NCBI RefSeq assembly: GCF_014898815.1
Contig: NW_026515547.1
Coordinates: 372,001 to 436,000, forward strand
Length of the DNA stretch: 64,000 bases
From: Panonychus citri
Lineage: Eukaryota; Arthropoda; Arachnida; Trombidiformes; Tetranychidae
Direction: 5' to 3'
A program made the position numbers and the translations under genes. Below, piece by piece: positions 20,966-31,570 of this stretch (position 1 is the stretch's first letter; the number at the start of each line of letters is the position of its first letter). The notes under the pieces are model-generated. The model was not told the DNA's origin. It did no database searches and worked only from the letters and a program-made list of their open reading frames with translations.

Positions 20966-21399
20966 TCCCGGTGCTGGGATTCGCTTATAACTCGAGTGTA
21001 AATCAATCCACGAAAGCCTCTCCTTTTTATTTACTATATGGTCGTCAACCAACATTACCCATTGCTATTATAATTAACAACCATACATTTAAACAATTAC
21101 CATCAAATTTAAAATCAACAATCGAAAAATGGCCTGAGATTTATGATCAAGCAAAACTCATTGAACTCAAAAGAAAATCAAAAAATTCAACATGATGGGA
21201 AGAAATTACGAACCTATCAAGTAGGAGATGAAGTAATGTACAAGCAATTTCAGGGACCAAAGAAACTGACGCAAAAATTCAATGGACCATATAAAGTGAT
21301 AGAAAAACAAGGAGAAACCACTTATAAAATAATACGAACCGATAAAAAGGAAAAAATGAGAAGAGCCCATAGTAATCAACTCAAGCCGTACTTTCATTG
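20966..21399 (+). pseudogene. Copy A integrase C-terminal part
   Basis: Continues TKASPFYLLYGRQPTLP, then after a slip near 21145-21170 VGDEVMYKQFQGPKK and FNGPYKVIEK, the GPY/F-type module that ends many gypsy integrases. It stops at 21397-21399, where copy B has an Arg codon. Confidence 0.8.
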
Positions 21400-22957
21400 A
21401 AATTTAATTAATTTAGTAACAATTTTAAGCATACTTACACGAGTTATCATGTTAGAGATATCTCCCTTTATCTCTGGTGAACCTATTCTATGGAGAAAAA
21501 CTGATTATCACCCAAGAAAATCAGCTCAACAGGTCTCTGTTATACTAGCATTTTCAAACCCATGAAAAGAAATTTCAATCGTTCTAAAAACAGACAAGGA
21601 AAGAAATGAATCCATTACATGTGAGTATAATCCAGCCATGTGTAAATTAGTAAGTAAATTTCTAGACAAATTTGAAGACCATTGTTCATCATTTATTGAT
21701 GAAAATTACATAAATCCTATTCGTAATATACCGAACGTAACAACCAAACCAGAAGAAAATATTATAAAAATAAGACGAGAAATAATCACTCTGGGAACTG
21801 TAGCCACCACAATAATAGTTGGTGGAATAGTAATTAGTGGCGTTAACTATTTATATAAACAAATTTTCAATCCCGAAATAGAAATACAACCAGTACTAAC
21901 ATCCATCGCAGAGTCTAACCAAGAATATAAGAAGCTGATAAAAAAACAGTTTGAACAATTACATAATGTAAGCCAACAACTGTTTCTAATTCAATTCAAT
22001 GTGAATCAACTGCCTCAATATTTACCGATAATAACATTTCAAGCCGCCGATACAGTAACGCAAGCAAATAACCAACTTAATCAATTAAAACATTTTAATG
22101 AAACAATTAGAGAAGCTAAACCAAGGATTGATAAGAACTTCTTTAAATTCGCCAGAATTGTTTTACCATGCTCACCAGAATGTTCATTAGATGAAATTGA
22201 AAATGTTAATGTAAACGTATACAATAACGAAAGATTTCCAACATTAATGATAAATTTTACAACATTTTTACGAGATACCACTAACCAAATATTTCAAGCA
22301 GATGCATTTACATTATATAATAAAAATAATACACACACTTGTAAAGTTACATATAAAGGTCCAGAATATGTATTAGTCAACATCACCGATTATCGATTCT
22401 GTGAGATTAGCGAGAAGGACTTGAAAGGTCATAATCCTATTTTTAAGAAAGTATCGAATTGTAAAGAAAACTTGAAGAAAATTGAACTTTGGAAGAATGA
22501 AGTTTGTTTCAGCAATAGCCCTAATGTTACCACATACGCAGAAACGATTTAAGTTAAACAAATGGGAGAGCAGTATTTAATACATTGTGCAGGACACCCA
22601 ATTACTTTATATAGTAATATTAAATATATTTGTCCAAATAATGTGATAAGATTATCAAAATATACTAATTTTACTATCGATGACCTAGAATATACAGTTC
22701 AGAAGTTCCAAATTCACAGTCAAGGTTCACCGGTATCAGAACATACACATGCAATCAATTTACGATTAACTCAACCATCGGCTAAAAAATTACAAATTGA
22801 ACCACTTGATTTCACATTAATCGATGAAGCTCAAGAGAAAATTGAAACAAGTATCAATCACCTTAAAATCAATTGGAGAATAATGTACCAATGTGGATTT
22901 GGATACTTATTAGTATTACAATCAGCTTCTTGTGTTGTGTTATTGGTTGTAGATTAA
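21400..22957 (+). pseudogene. env: Copy A envelope-like gene (env)
   Basis: Two frames (21638-22552 and 22562-22957) plus upstream pieces correspond to the env of copy B. Visible parts are a basic KIRRE site followed by a Gly/Ile/Val-rich hydrophobic stretch, a heptad-like Leu/Gln helix (QFEQLHNVSQQLF), several cysteines and N-glycosylation sites, and a hydrophobic segment at the very end. That layout fits a class I-type membrane fusion glycoprotein as in errantivirus-like gypsy elements, but the family was not confirmed. Internal stops are present (for example near 21564). The frame changes at about 22552-22562. It follows pol directly. Confidence 0.7.
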
Positions 22958-23342
22958 TCCCTTATCCAAAAAGATCAATCAACTCTGTGATAGTTAATAA
23001 AGAAAATAAGGAAAATAAGGACATTATTATACCTTTACATCAGTGTTATTAATACAAATAAAATCAATGCTCCGGTGCTGGGGCAGGTTTTCAAAATTCT
23101 CCGGTGATGGAGATAAAATCAACTAAATGAAAATGTACTTTTCATCCGGTGATTGGGTTTTTAAAGTCCTAATGATAAAATTTTAATTAACCCGGTGATT
23201 GGGTAATAAAATTCAAATTTATGATAAAATTTCAATCAATCCGGTGATGGGTAATTTAATACTTATTATTCAAAACTCCGGTGATTTGGGGTAGATGAAT
23301 AATTGAAGTTTTCTTCTTTCTTTTCTTTATTTTACAATTAGG
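22958..23342 (+). repeat. Env-ORF4 spacer with six CCGGTG(A/C)TGGG-type motifs
   Basis: CCGGTG cores occur at 23072, 23101, 23146, 23192, 23241 and 23278 (spacing 29-49 bp) in otherwise AT-rich DNA. The last five read CCGGTGAT(T/G)GG or a close variant. Copy B has the same array at 32978-33189. Confidence 0.85.
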
Positions 23343-23831
23343 ATGGAAGAAGACGATTGGAATACAACAAATGCTCCTCCAGATCCAAAGTTAATCGCTT
23401 TCCAAAAGAAAATGGAAAATTTACTACTAAAAAATACAGGTCCAGGTTTTTCATCTCATCAAAACAACGAAAGAAGAATAATCAAGATTATTACAATCAG
23501 TTTAAACCAACTTCATCAAGTTCAGTATTCAGAAAATGTTATCTAATTCTATCAATCTTCGCCACCAAATACACCAATTACTATGGCCATGTTTGGCGAC
23601 CCGAGTTAATATCACCCGATAATGATATATGTGGTACCCCAAAAGAGATGAACAAATTCACGAAGTTAACAGTTACAGCGAATGACCCTGATAAACTAAA
23701 ACTGCTCACCAAAACCTATTATCTTACACTAGACAATTAAATTACCAGAACAGCAGAAACTCTACAAAAATCAATCTTATTGATTTACCAGAAAAACATT
23801 GCTCCTTATGCTTCCGCTTTAATCACACTAA
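23343..23831 (+). pseudogene. Copy A ORF4, N-terminal part (accessory gene after env)
   Basis: It starts MEEDDWNTTNAPPDPKL, the same start as copy B ORF4, and shifts to the +1 frame after about 50 codons to read VFRKCYLILSIFATKYTNYY, YGHVWRPE and EICGTPKEMN-like sequence. It runs into the pogo-like transposon at 23829-23831 (TAA). The protein family was not recognised. See copy B for the zinc knuckle. Confidence 0.7.
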
Positions 23832-23857
23832 CAAGGGATGTCCACGATCTGTTAATT
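23832..23857 (+). repeat. Left terminal inverted repeat of the pogo-like transposon
   Basis: CAAGGGATGTCCACGATCTG and the following GTTAATT match 30964-30989 in reverse complement. Confidence 0.85.
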
Positions 23858-24043
23858 CGATATCGATATATCGATAGTGGTAATCGATACATCTCGATGT
23901 ATCAGCAACTAAAAAATATATATTTGCTGCCACCTCTTCCGTTTCCGTTTGTGAGAAAATTTTTTAGTTTCTATTTTTTTAATGCGTTATTCTTACATTT
24001 TAGTTTCTTTTTGTCAATTAATTTAAGTTTTTGCTTTTATATA

Positions 24044-24386
24044 ATGACTACTATATCAGCTAAAGATTTTCTGCAAAAAGTATGTGCTAAACTACCTCGA
24101 AATCGAAAAGATCGTTTTCAAGATGATAATGAGTTTATCGACACCATTGTCAATTTAATGGTTAATTTGGATGGAAACAAGTCTTGTGAGCTTGAAAGCT
24201 TTGAGGAATTGGTGTTTGATTCTTCTGAAGAAGATGAAAATTATGTTTCAACAGAGGAACCTCTGGACATTTCTACAAATTCGTTCACCATGGAATATAT
24301 GGCAAAAGTTGTTGAATATGCAAAAAATCACTCATTCACTTCCGTGCATCATATGTATAGGAGTGTTCTTTATCCCAATTATATAT
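24044..24386 (+). pseudogene. pogo-like transposase, N-terminal part
   Basis: An ATG at 24044 (MTTISAKDFLQKV) opens an acidic N-terminal segment ending EYMAKVVEYAKNHSFTSVHH, which looks like the start of the first helix-turn-helix of CENP-B/pogo DNA-binding domains. It is cut at 24386 by the nested gypsy element and resumes at 29714. The simple junction is one base off frame, so an extra slip or a different exact duplication is implied. Confidence 0.7.
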
Positions 24387-24971
24387 AAGGTGGGACAGCA
24401 GCAGCAACAGTAACAGCTAGAAATTTCAGCAATGGAAACGATTAGTTTAATTTTCCAAATATGAATTCCAAATTAATTCACTTCCTTGGAAATAAACCAA
24501 ATCGATTCCTGAAATTAAAATTAATTAACTAAATCAACTTGATTTAAAATTAAAACAAATTAACTTTATTAAATTAAATTAAAATCAAACATATTAATTA
24601 GTTGAACCATCACCATCAAAAGCTAATGATTGATTGACCTTGTTGTTGTTGTTGTTGTTGTTTACCATCATCATCAACAATGAAATCAATTAATAAAAAT
24701 GATCATTGTTGTTAATCAACAATCAACAATTAAATCAAATGTTGTTTACAAAAACAACCGCAACAATCAGCACCATCAAAATTTACAACAATTAGTTAAT
24801 TACCAAAATTAAATGTAGGGGAAAAGTAGGAGGCAGAGAAAGAGAAAAATTAAGCAAAAGAAAGAGAAATGAAAGAGAAAAAGAAAGAGAAGTTAAATCA
24901 AGGGAAAGAGAAAAGAAAGAGGAATTAATATCCCTTTGATTTTCTTTCTCCAATTTCTTCTTTACATTACA
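24387..24971 (-). repeat. gypsy-2 3' LTR
   Basis: 585 bp. It is nearly identical to 29080-29713 apart from a shorter (TTG)n tract and fewer GAAATGAAAGAGAAAAA units. Confidence 0.9.
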
Positions 24972-25013
24972 CCCCCACCCTTATGATTAAACAAAGGGAG
25001 ATGGAGAGACAAT

Positions 25014-28000
25014 TTATGGTTGTTCAGCGGTTCTCTTCAGCTTGTTGATTGGAATGAGATGCTTGGAATGAACCTGTTCAATTCTGAGAGGTGATTCCGA
25101 GATGGCAATGTTGTAAATGTTATCAGCAATTTTTCCAGCGACTCTGTATGGTCCACAGCTATTTGGATCTAATTTCCTCTTATTGATCCCAGCAAGATTT
25201 TTAACGTAAACAATTTCGTTATCAGCAAATTTATAGTCATCATGTTTATGGTTGAAAAGGTCAGCATTAGTTCGATGATTATCCAATGAATTTCTGAAAG
25301 CTTGAGTCCGAGCTTCATCTAATTCAGGGAATTGAATATCATCACAGTTTTCGGGTTTACTTCCATTAAACAGATAAAATGGAGTAAATTTGGTGACAGC
25401 ATGAGGAGTATGATTGTACTCGAAGATCGTACGTTGTAAGTACTTGACCCAGCCATATCGATAGTTGTTGGAGATCATATTGATTCTGATCCTATCGATT
25501 ATTGTGTTTCCAACACGCTCACAAAGTCCATTACTTTGGGGTGATGATTTGGGAATGAAAGTGATATTAATCTGCATCCGGTCCAAATATTCAGCGAATT
25601 CATTTGATGTTATAGCAGTGTATTTATCAGCTAGCAAGGTATCAGGTTTACCATCAGCGATCACTTTATTAATCAGTGATATAAATTCAGCAGCAGTTTG
25701 GTGATTGGAGGCAATAGCCCAGACAAATCTAGTGAAATGGTCAACAGCAAAATGGATGTAGCGTTTCTTGGATCCATATCGATCCAGCCCACAGATAGTA
25801 TCGATAGCAATTATTTGGAATGGTCGTTCAGCAGGACCAAAGTGTCCCATTTCAGCAATTAGTTTTGACCTTCTTGTTTTACCCAATTGACATGGATTAC
25901 AGTTTTTAACAAAATTAATCACATCCTCGGTTAATTTCGTCCATGTGTATTTCCAGCTTATGATGGTGATCATTTTTCGAATACCAACATGACCAAATTG
26001 TTGGTGAACAGCTTCCATCAGCTTATACCTTAAGGACAAAGGTAAAATTATTTTCCTGTTTCCGTTTTTATCAGTCTTGTAATGTATTCCGGTTTCATCA
26101 GCAAGTTGTAAATCAATATCATTGATTTTAGATTGTTCAGCTTTTATTTCTTCAGCAGTGATGAAATTCACCAATTTGAATGGATAATCCACCGGATCAG
26201 CAGCAACAGGATCTCTTGAGAGATAATCAGCTTCCACGTTCTCTTTACCAGGACGATACTTGACCTCAAAGTCATATTGAGAGAGGAAGAATGACCAGGT
26301 AAATAACCGACTATTTGGCTCTTTAATCTTGTGAATGGCCTTAAGAGCGATATGATCAGTGATGACGGTGAACTTGCGATCATATAAATAGTGGTGCCAG
26401 AACTTAACAGCTTCAACAATAGCGAGACACTCGAGATGAGTAACAGGATAGTTAACTTGATGAACTGTTAACTTTTTGGAAAAGTATCCAATCGGGTGTA
26501 GCTTATTGTTCTCATCCGGTTGTTTCAGAACAGCACCTAGACCAATTCGACTAGCATCGGTTTCTAGGATCAGCACAGCATTTGGGTTAAACATTTTTAG
26601 CACTGGATCAGAGGTGAACAAGGTTTTAATTTGATCAAATGATCCTTGACAATCAGCAGTCCAATTGAACTTTGTATCCTTTTTCAGCAGATGATGAATT
26701 GGGTCCAGAATCTTTGTAATGTTTTTGATGAATTTCCGGTTATAATTTACCTTGCCCAAGAATCGTCGAACCTCTGATACATTTTTGGGTGGTTTGAGAT
26801 TCAGAATTGAATCAATGTTCGAATGGAGAGGCTTGATCGAATCTTGAGATAAATTATGACCAAGATAATTCACATTAGTCTGGAACAATTTTGATTTTTC
26901 AAAGTTCAATTTTATGTTTTCAGCAGCAACAGCAGAGAAAAGTTGAGAGAGATGGTCAAGATGAATTTGGAGAGATTGAGAGAAAACAATAATGTCATCA
27001 ATATAATTGTGACAAAATCCAGTCAATTGATGTTTCTCCAGGATGTTACGGATTGACCTTTGAAAGATGGCAGGAGCGTTTTTCAATCCAAACGGCATAA
27101 CCAGCCATTCATAATGACCATGTTGAGTGACAAAGGCGGTCTTATGAATGTCCTTCTCTCTGACTTTAACGTGCCAAAATCCGGACCTAATATCGAAGAC
27201 ACTAAAGAACTTACTCCCGTAGAGGGAATCAATAATGTCCTCAATCCTTGGCATCGGATATTTATCAGCAAGCATCTTATCGTTGAGTTTACGATAGTCG
27301 ATGCAGAAGCGGGTTTTATCGTTGTCTTCCCTCTTGAAGGCCAACGTAACAGGTGAAGCATAAGATGAGTGAGATGGACGGATCAACTTTGCTTCCAGCA
27401 GAGATTTAACTTCAGCGACAATTCGATCTTCACGTAAAGTACGATAAGGTTTCGAATTGATGGGAATTTCGGTATCCAATTCGACGATACATTCGACATC
27501 CTTTAATTGACCCATGTCGAATTTCCCTTCAGCAAATACCCCTTTGTATTTTGTCAGCAGCTTCAGCATAGCGGGATTGATACTATCAGCATGTACCTGA
27601 TCAGCAGCAACTAATTTGGTTTTTAGGTCCAAATAAAAGTTATCATTCAGCTTCAGCGGTAGAGGAATCAGTTTGATGGTTGTTGGTTCAACAGGAGCAG
27701 CAAGAGTTTGTTTGATTTGGTAATCAGCGTCACATTTAAGATTGAACTTCCAAATTAAGTCCAATCCCAGCAGAAGATCAACACAGAGTAGGTTAGTGAC
27801 GTAAGCGAAAATAAGGTGAGTAAATGATCCAATGGTTAAATTAAATTTGGTGAGACTTGAAATTTCCCCTTCCCCAGTCATTGTTGAAAAACTTGAACCA
27901 TTAAATTGAATTGATTTAAGATTCAATTGATCAACAATTGATTTATTAATTAAAGTGATGTTAGAGCCTGGGTCATAAAGTACAGAGATTGGATCAGCAT

Positions 28001-28070
28001 TGATTAAACCAGGAATAAGGAGGTGAGAGGGTTTGTTTTCAAGTCTCCCAATTAATTTAAATTATTTTGG
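25014..28070 (-). CDS. pol: gypsy-2 pol: protease, RT, RNase H, integrase
   Basis: A 970-codon uninterrupted frame from 27926, with the open frame reaching back to about 28070. The protease site reads LYDPGSNITLIN (Asp-Pro-Gly-Ser in place of the usual DTG/DSG). RT motifs are RFCIDYRKLN, DIRSGFWHV, MPFGLKNAPA and NYIDDIIVF (YIDD). RNase H has LETDASRIGLGAVL, TDHIAL and NVEADYLSRDP. The integrase has an HHCC finger (FGHVGIRKM...NCNPCQ), catalytic Asp in AIDTICG (about residue 709), Asp in LLADKYTAI (about 766) and Glu in NGLCERVG (about 802). Gag and pol are in different frames with a short overlap, implying frameshift or similar translation of pol. Confidence 0.92.
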
Positions 28071-28924
28071 TGTTGGGAGGAATCAGCGGAATTGGTGTTG
28101 GAATCATCAACTCGGACAAAGTTGACCTTGGTTAGTTTTCCTTTCTTTATTGGACAATCTTCGGACCAATGGTACTGATCGGGTTTACCATTATTGATGC
28201 AAGTCCAACAAGAGCTTTTTGGGGGACGTTTGACGAAAGGTTTATCGGTGTTTTGGCCTTGACCTCGTTGATGGTGGTTAAATGATCTCTTATCATTTCC
28301 TCGAGGTTTACCTTGGTGATTGGGACGATGATTGTTCACATGACCACTACCTTGTTGGTTGGAGTAGCCACGATTACCTCTGGCGAGTTGACTCTCAGCA
28401 GTTTTGGCGATTGTGAAAAACTGGTCATAAGTTTTAACACGGTGTCCAAGAAAACAATCATGTAATCTACCTGTTAGATTATCAATCATGATGGTGACAG
28501 CGTGATCTTCAGAGACACCAGCTTTATTGGCCAATCGTCGTTTCGTTTCGAAGTAGTCAACCACATCCTTACATTGATCGAACTTTAGGTGGAGAAATTC
28601 GAGTATTGGCTCAACGGTCTTGATACCAAAGCGATTGATCAGTTTCATTTTCATTTCAGACCATGATGAAGTATCTCTCTCACAAAGGTAAAAGTCTAGA
28701 GGATCTTCATCAAGATACTCACTAAGGAGATCCAGCATTTCGTCTTCGGACCAATTGTATCGGACACCAGCAGACTCGAAGAGTTTAATCCAATTTTCAA
28801 TTGAAACATTGGGTTTCAAGCCAGTAAAGATCTTTAATCGAGGTCGATAAATTGGTTTCCGGTAGTAGTATTGTTCAGCGGGTGATGAAATCGATTCATC
28901 TTGATCCAATTGATCATCAGCCAT
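28052..28924 (-). CDS. gag: gypsy-2 gag
   Basis: A 290-codon frame from the ATG at 28924. The N-terminal half is a retrotransposon capsid domain (FTGLKPNVSIENWIKLFE, DPLDFYLCERDTSSWSEMK, KSQ-type helices). An Asn/Gly/Arg/His-rich linker follows, then one zinc knuckle of unusual spacing, CWTCINNGKPDQYHWSEDC (CxxC, then His and Cys). It forms the virus-like particle and packages RNA. The stop lies at 28052-28054, just inside the start of the pol frame. Confidence 0.85.
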   Translation of the reverse strand: MADDQLDQDESISSPAEQYYYRKPIYRPRLKIFTGLKPNVSIENWIKLFESAGVRYNWSEDEMLDLLSEYLDEDPLDFYLCERDTSSWSEMKMKLINRFGIKTVEPILEFLHLKFDQCKDVVDYFETKRRLANKAGVSEDHAVTIMIDNLTGRLHDCFLGHRVKTYDQFFTIAKTAESQLARGNRGYSNQQGSGHVNNHRPNHQGKPRGNDKRSFNHHQRGQGQNTDKPFVKRPPKSSCWTCINNGKPDQYHWSEDCPIKKGKLTKVNFVRVDDSNTNSADSSQHQNNLN

Positions 28925-29083
28925 GGTTAACTAATGATTCAACCCGTTTACCTTCAATTAATCTACTGATTCCTTTATTAATAAAAAGTAACCAGTAGAG
29001 AAAATCCAGTAAACAGGAATGAACAAAAGTAACAGGTAACAGCAAAAGATTATCACAGATGATAATCCTGTCGACTTATAAGG
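28925..29083 (-). other. gypsy-2 leader
   Basis: The short space between the 5' LTR and the gag ATG would hold the primer-binding site. In element orientation the LTR end is followed by TATAAGTCGACAGG. I could not assign a tRNA. Confidence 0.5.
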
Positions 29084-29713
29084 TGGGACAGCAGCAGCAA
29101 CAGTAACAGCTAGAAATTTCAGCAATGGAAACGATTAGTTTAATTTTCCAAATATGAATTCCAAATTAATTCACTTCCTTGGAAATAAACCAAATCGATT
29201 CCTGAAATTAAAATTAATTAACTAAATCAACTTGATTTAAAATTAAAACAAATTAACTTTATTAAATTAAATTAAAATCAAACATATTAATTAGTTGAAC
29301 CATCACCATCAAAAGCTAATGATTGATTAACCTTGTTGTTGTTGTTGTTGTTGTTGTTTACCATCATCATCAACAATGAAATCAATTAATAAAAATGATC
29401 ATTGTTGTTAATCAACAATCAACAATTAAATCAAATGTTGTTTACAAAAACAACCGCAACAATCAGCACCATCAAAATTTACAACAATTAGTTAATTACC
29501 AAAATTAAATGTAGGGGAAAAGTAGGAGGCAGAGAAAGAGAAAAATTAAGCAAAAGAAAGAGAAATGAAAGAGAAAAAGAAAGAGAAATGAAAGAGAAAA
29601 AGAAAGAGAAATGAAAGAGAAAAAGAAAGAGAAGTTAAATCAAGGGAAAGAGAAAAGAAAGAGGAATTAATATCCCTTTGATTTTCTTTCTCCAATTTCT
29701 TCTTTACATTACA
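29080..29713 (-). repeat. gypsy-2 5' LTR
   Basis: About 634 bp. It is longer than the other LTR because of two extra GAAATGAAAGAGAAAAA-type units and one extra TTG. Confidence 0.9.
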
Positions 29714-30884
29714 TATATTAGCCGTTTTCGAGAATACTTGGACAAGTTTGGAACAAATAAAACTAAATACCAGACAATAAGTGAATATTGCTTCAAGAAG
29801 TTCAAGGAAACTCGAGAAAAAGGTGCAAGTATTCATGATGTTACTCTTAAAAGATGGGCACTAGAGAAGGCAAGAGAGTTTGGTATGGAACAGTTTAAAG
29901 CCTCTCGTTCTTGGATACATCTGTTTAAAAAAAGGAATAAGATTGTATCAAGGAAAGTTACCAAATTTGTGACAAAAAAACTATTCTTCAGATCAGATAG
30001 AAATTGAAAATAGCGGGGTTGCATTTCATCTCAAATTGTCTGACGAAATAATACCTAATACACCTGTGGATCAAATCTTTAATAGTGACCAGTGTGGATT
30101 TAACTATGAAATGCATGGAAACCGAACGCTCTCTTTCAGGGGTGAAAATCAAACAATTTGTACTATTGGCTCTTCTAATGCAGTAACTCACTCATATACA
30201 ATACAACCTCTTATTTCCATGTCAGGGCAGCTATGCAAGAACCTGTTGATTTGTCTTCAAGAACCTAGCGGCAGTTTTGGACCTCGTGTTAAGGAAAGCT
30301 TACCAACAGTACCAGGAGTTTTCATCACTTGCACAAAATCCGGAAAAGTTGACAAAGAAACACTCATACAATGGCGAGATAATTGTTTGTTTCCTAATGT
30401 TTATTCTAATGCATGTCTTATACTTGATTCTTACTCGACTCAAAGAGATCCCAAAATCTTTATAACACAATCACATCATGTTTCTTTATGTACATTACCC
30501 CCAGGAACAACATCATTTCTACAACCACTTGATGTTTACTTTTTCCGACCATGGAAATCATTCTTTAGAAAATTTACAGAAAGAATCATCACCGATGGTA
30601 TAGAGGTTGTTCTTCATAACCGCAGTACTATAGTTAAAATGCAAATTTTGATTTGGAACCAATTCTGTTCACCTATGTTTCAAAACATGGTAAAATACGC
30701 CTGGAAAAAATCTGGATATCCAGTCGAAGTACATGACTTTCTTCATCCAAAAGATGTTCTGTTCAATGTGGAAACTGAACTTTGTTCATTTGAATGCACT
30801 ACCATTGCTTTTTTACGTTGCTCCTATTGCCAGAAAACTATATGCTGTTTTCACTTTTTGAATCTCCCGCACTATCATATGTGA
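29714..30884 (+). pseudogene. pogo-like transposase, main part (one frameshift)
   Basis: Continues with a CENP-B-type DNA-binding region (RFREYLDKFGTNKTKY, then FKASRSWIHLFKKRNKI). After a one-base slip in the A run near 29973-29979 the DDE domain follows: FNSDQCGFNYEM (first Asp), CLILDSYSTQRDP (second Asp) and PPGTTSFLQPLDVYFFRPWK (third Asp, 34 residues later). This D-D-D arrangement with LQPLDV is typical of pogo/Tigger elements. A Cys-rich end (CSYCQKTICCFHF) follows. It cuts and pastes the element via the inverted repeats. It is inactive as read because of the slip and the nested gypsy. Confidence 0.85.
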
Positions 30885-30963
30885 AAGGTGGCAGCTAAAA
30901 CTCTTTTTTTCTTTAATAGTTATGCTCTATCAATAAACTGAATTGGTTTTTATACCAAAAGCA

Positions 30964-30989
30964 AATTAACAGATCGTGGACATCCCTTG
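30964..30989 (-). repeat. Right terminal inverted repeat of the pogo-like transposon
   Basis: Reverse complement of 23832-23857, followed by TAA (30990-30992). Confidence 0.85.
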
Positions 30990-31175
30990 TAAGATAAATT
31001 GTGAATACTGTTCATACTGTAGTGAACATGGTCACTTCAGAAAATCTGGACTTATCTGGATGGTTTGGTAATATAATACGGATTCAAACAGTTTATTATG
31101 CACAAGTAAAAAATGATAGAATAATTAATCCATTAACTAATGTCACTGGATTACAAATTAATGATTTAATAAATG
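30990..31175 (+). pseudogene. Copy A ORF4, middle part
   Basis: Resumes in the zinc knuckle (CSYCSEHGHFRK) and continues SGWFGNIIRIQTVYYAQVKN to GLQINDLIN, matching copy B ORF4 with an internal shortening. It is cut at AAATG (31171-31175) by copy B. The next codons are at 40028. Confidence 0.8.
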
Positions 31176-31429
31176 TGGAACGATTCGTATCAAAGAAATC
31201 ACTTTATTTATAAATTTAGAAAATTAGCACATCACTTTGGGTAACTATACCCCGATTCCATGATTAAAATGGCCGAAAACTGGCCATTATATGGTGAGTG
31301 AGGGAGATTATCTTCTCCCTTATCTTCATCTTCTTCCTTAAAATTTATCCAATGAGAATAACCAGGTACCACGTGAGAGGTGGTACCTGGTTAAACAAAG
31401 AAACTGGTTCTGTAACCAGGTTAGTTACA
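31176..31429 (-). repeat. Copy B 3' LTR
   Basis: About 254 bp, matching 39776-40027 with few differences. On the minus strand it begins TGTAACTAACCTGG, contains AATAAA near its end and a 33-bp hairpin (31360-31392: AACCAGGTACCAC, 7-nt loop, mirror). Confidence 0.85.
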
Positions 31430-31570
31430 GTTCTTCGGGGGTACATAGAAAGATCAACGTCCTCGTTGATTTAAAATTATTAGTTAATTGATTAATATAA
31501 AATTGCCCAGCACCGGACATTATTTACAAAGTATAAAAGGTTATATAAAATATAATGAGAAAGATAGATT

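Larger units (their letters stand above)
24387..29713 (-). mobile_element. Intact Ty3/gypsy LTR retrotransposon (gypsy-2) nested in the pogo-like transposase
   Basis: Two long terminal repeats bracket gag and pol on the minus strand. In element orientation the LTR begins TGTAATG and is preceded by a purine tract (AAGGGTGGGGG) at the left LTR. TATAT flanks both ends (24382-24386 and 29714-29718), a plausible 5-bp target duplication. LTRs differ mainly by repeat-length changes, and both ORFs are open, so the insertion is recent and possibly still competent. There is no env. Confidence 0.9.
23832..30989 (+). mobile_element. pogo/Tigger-like DNA transposon, itself carrying a gypsy element
   Basis: The ends are perfect inverted repeats of about 27 bp beginning ACAAGGGATGTCCACG. 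TAA flanks both sides (23829-23831 and 30990-30992), in keeping with TA-type target duplication. Removing the nested gypsy element leaves about 1.83 kb, a normal size for the family. It encodes one transposase. It is inserted in ORF4 of retroelement copy A, whose coding sequence continues at 30990 with CSYCSEHGHFRK. Confidence 0.85.

Noticed and set aside
31001..31213. An independent small + strand gene
   Set aside because: It is the middle of copy A ORF4 running into the LTR of copy B. The last codons are LTR sequence.
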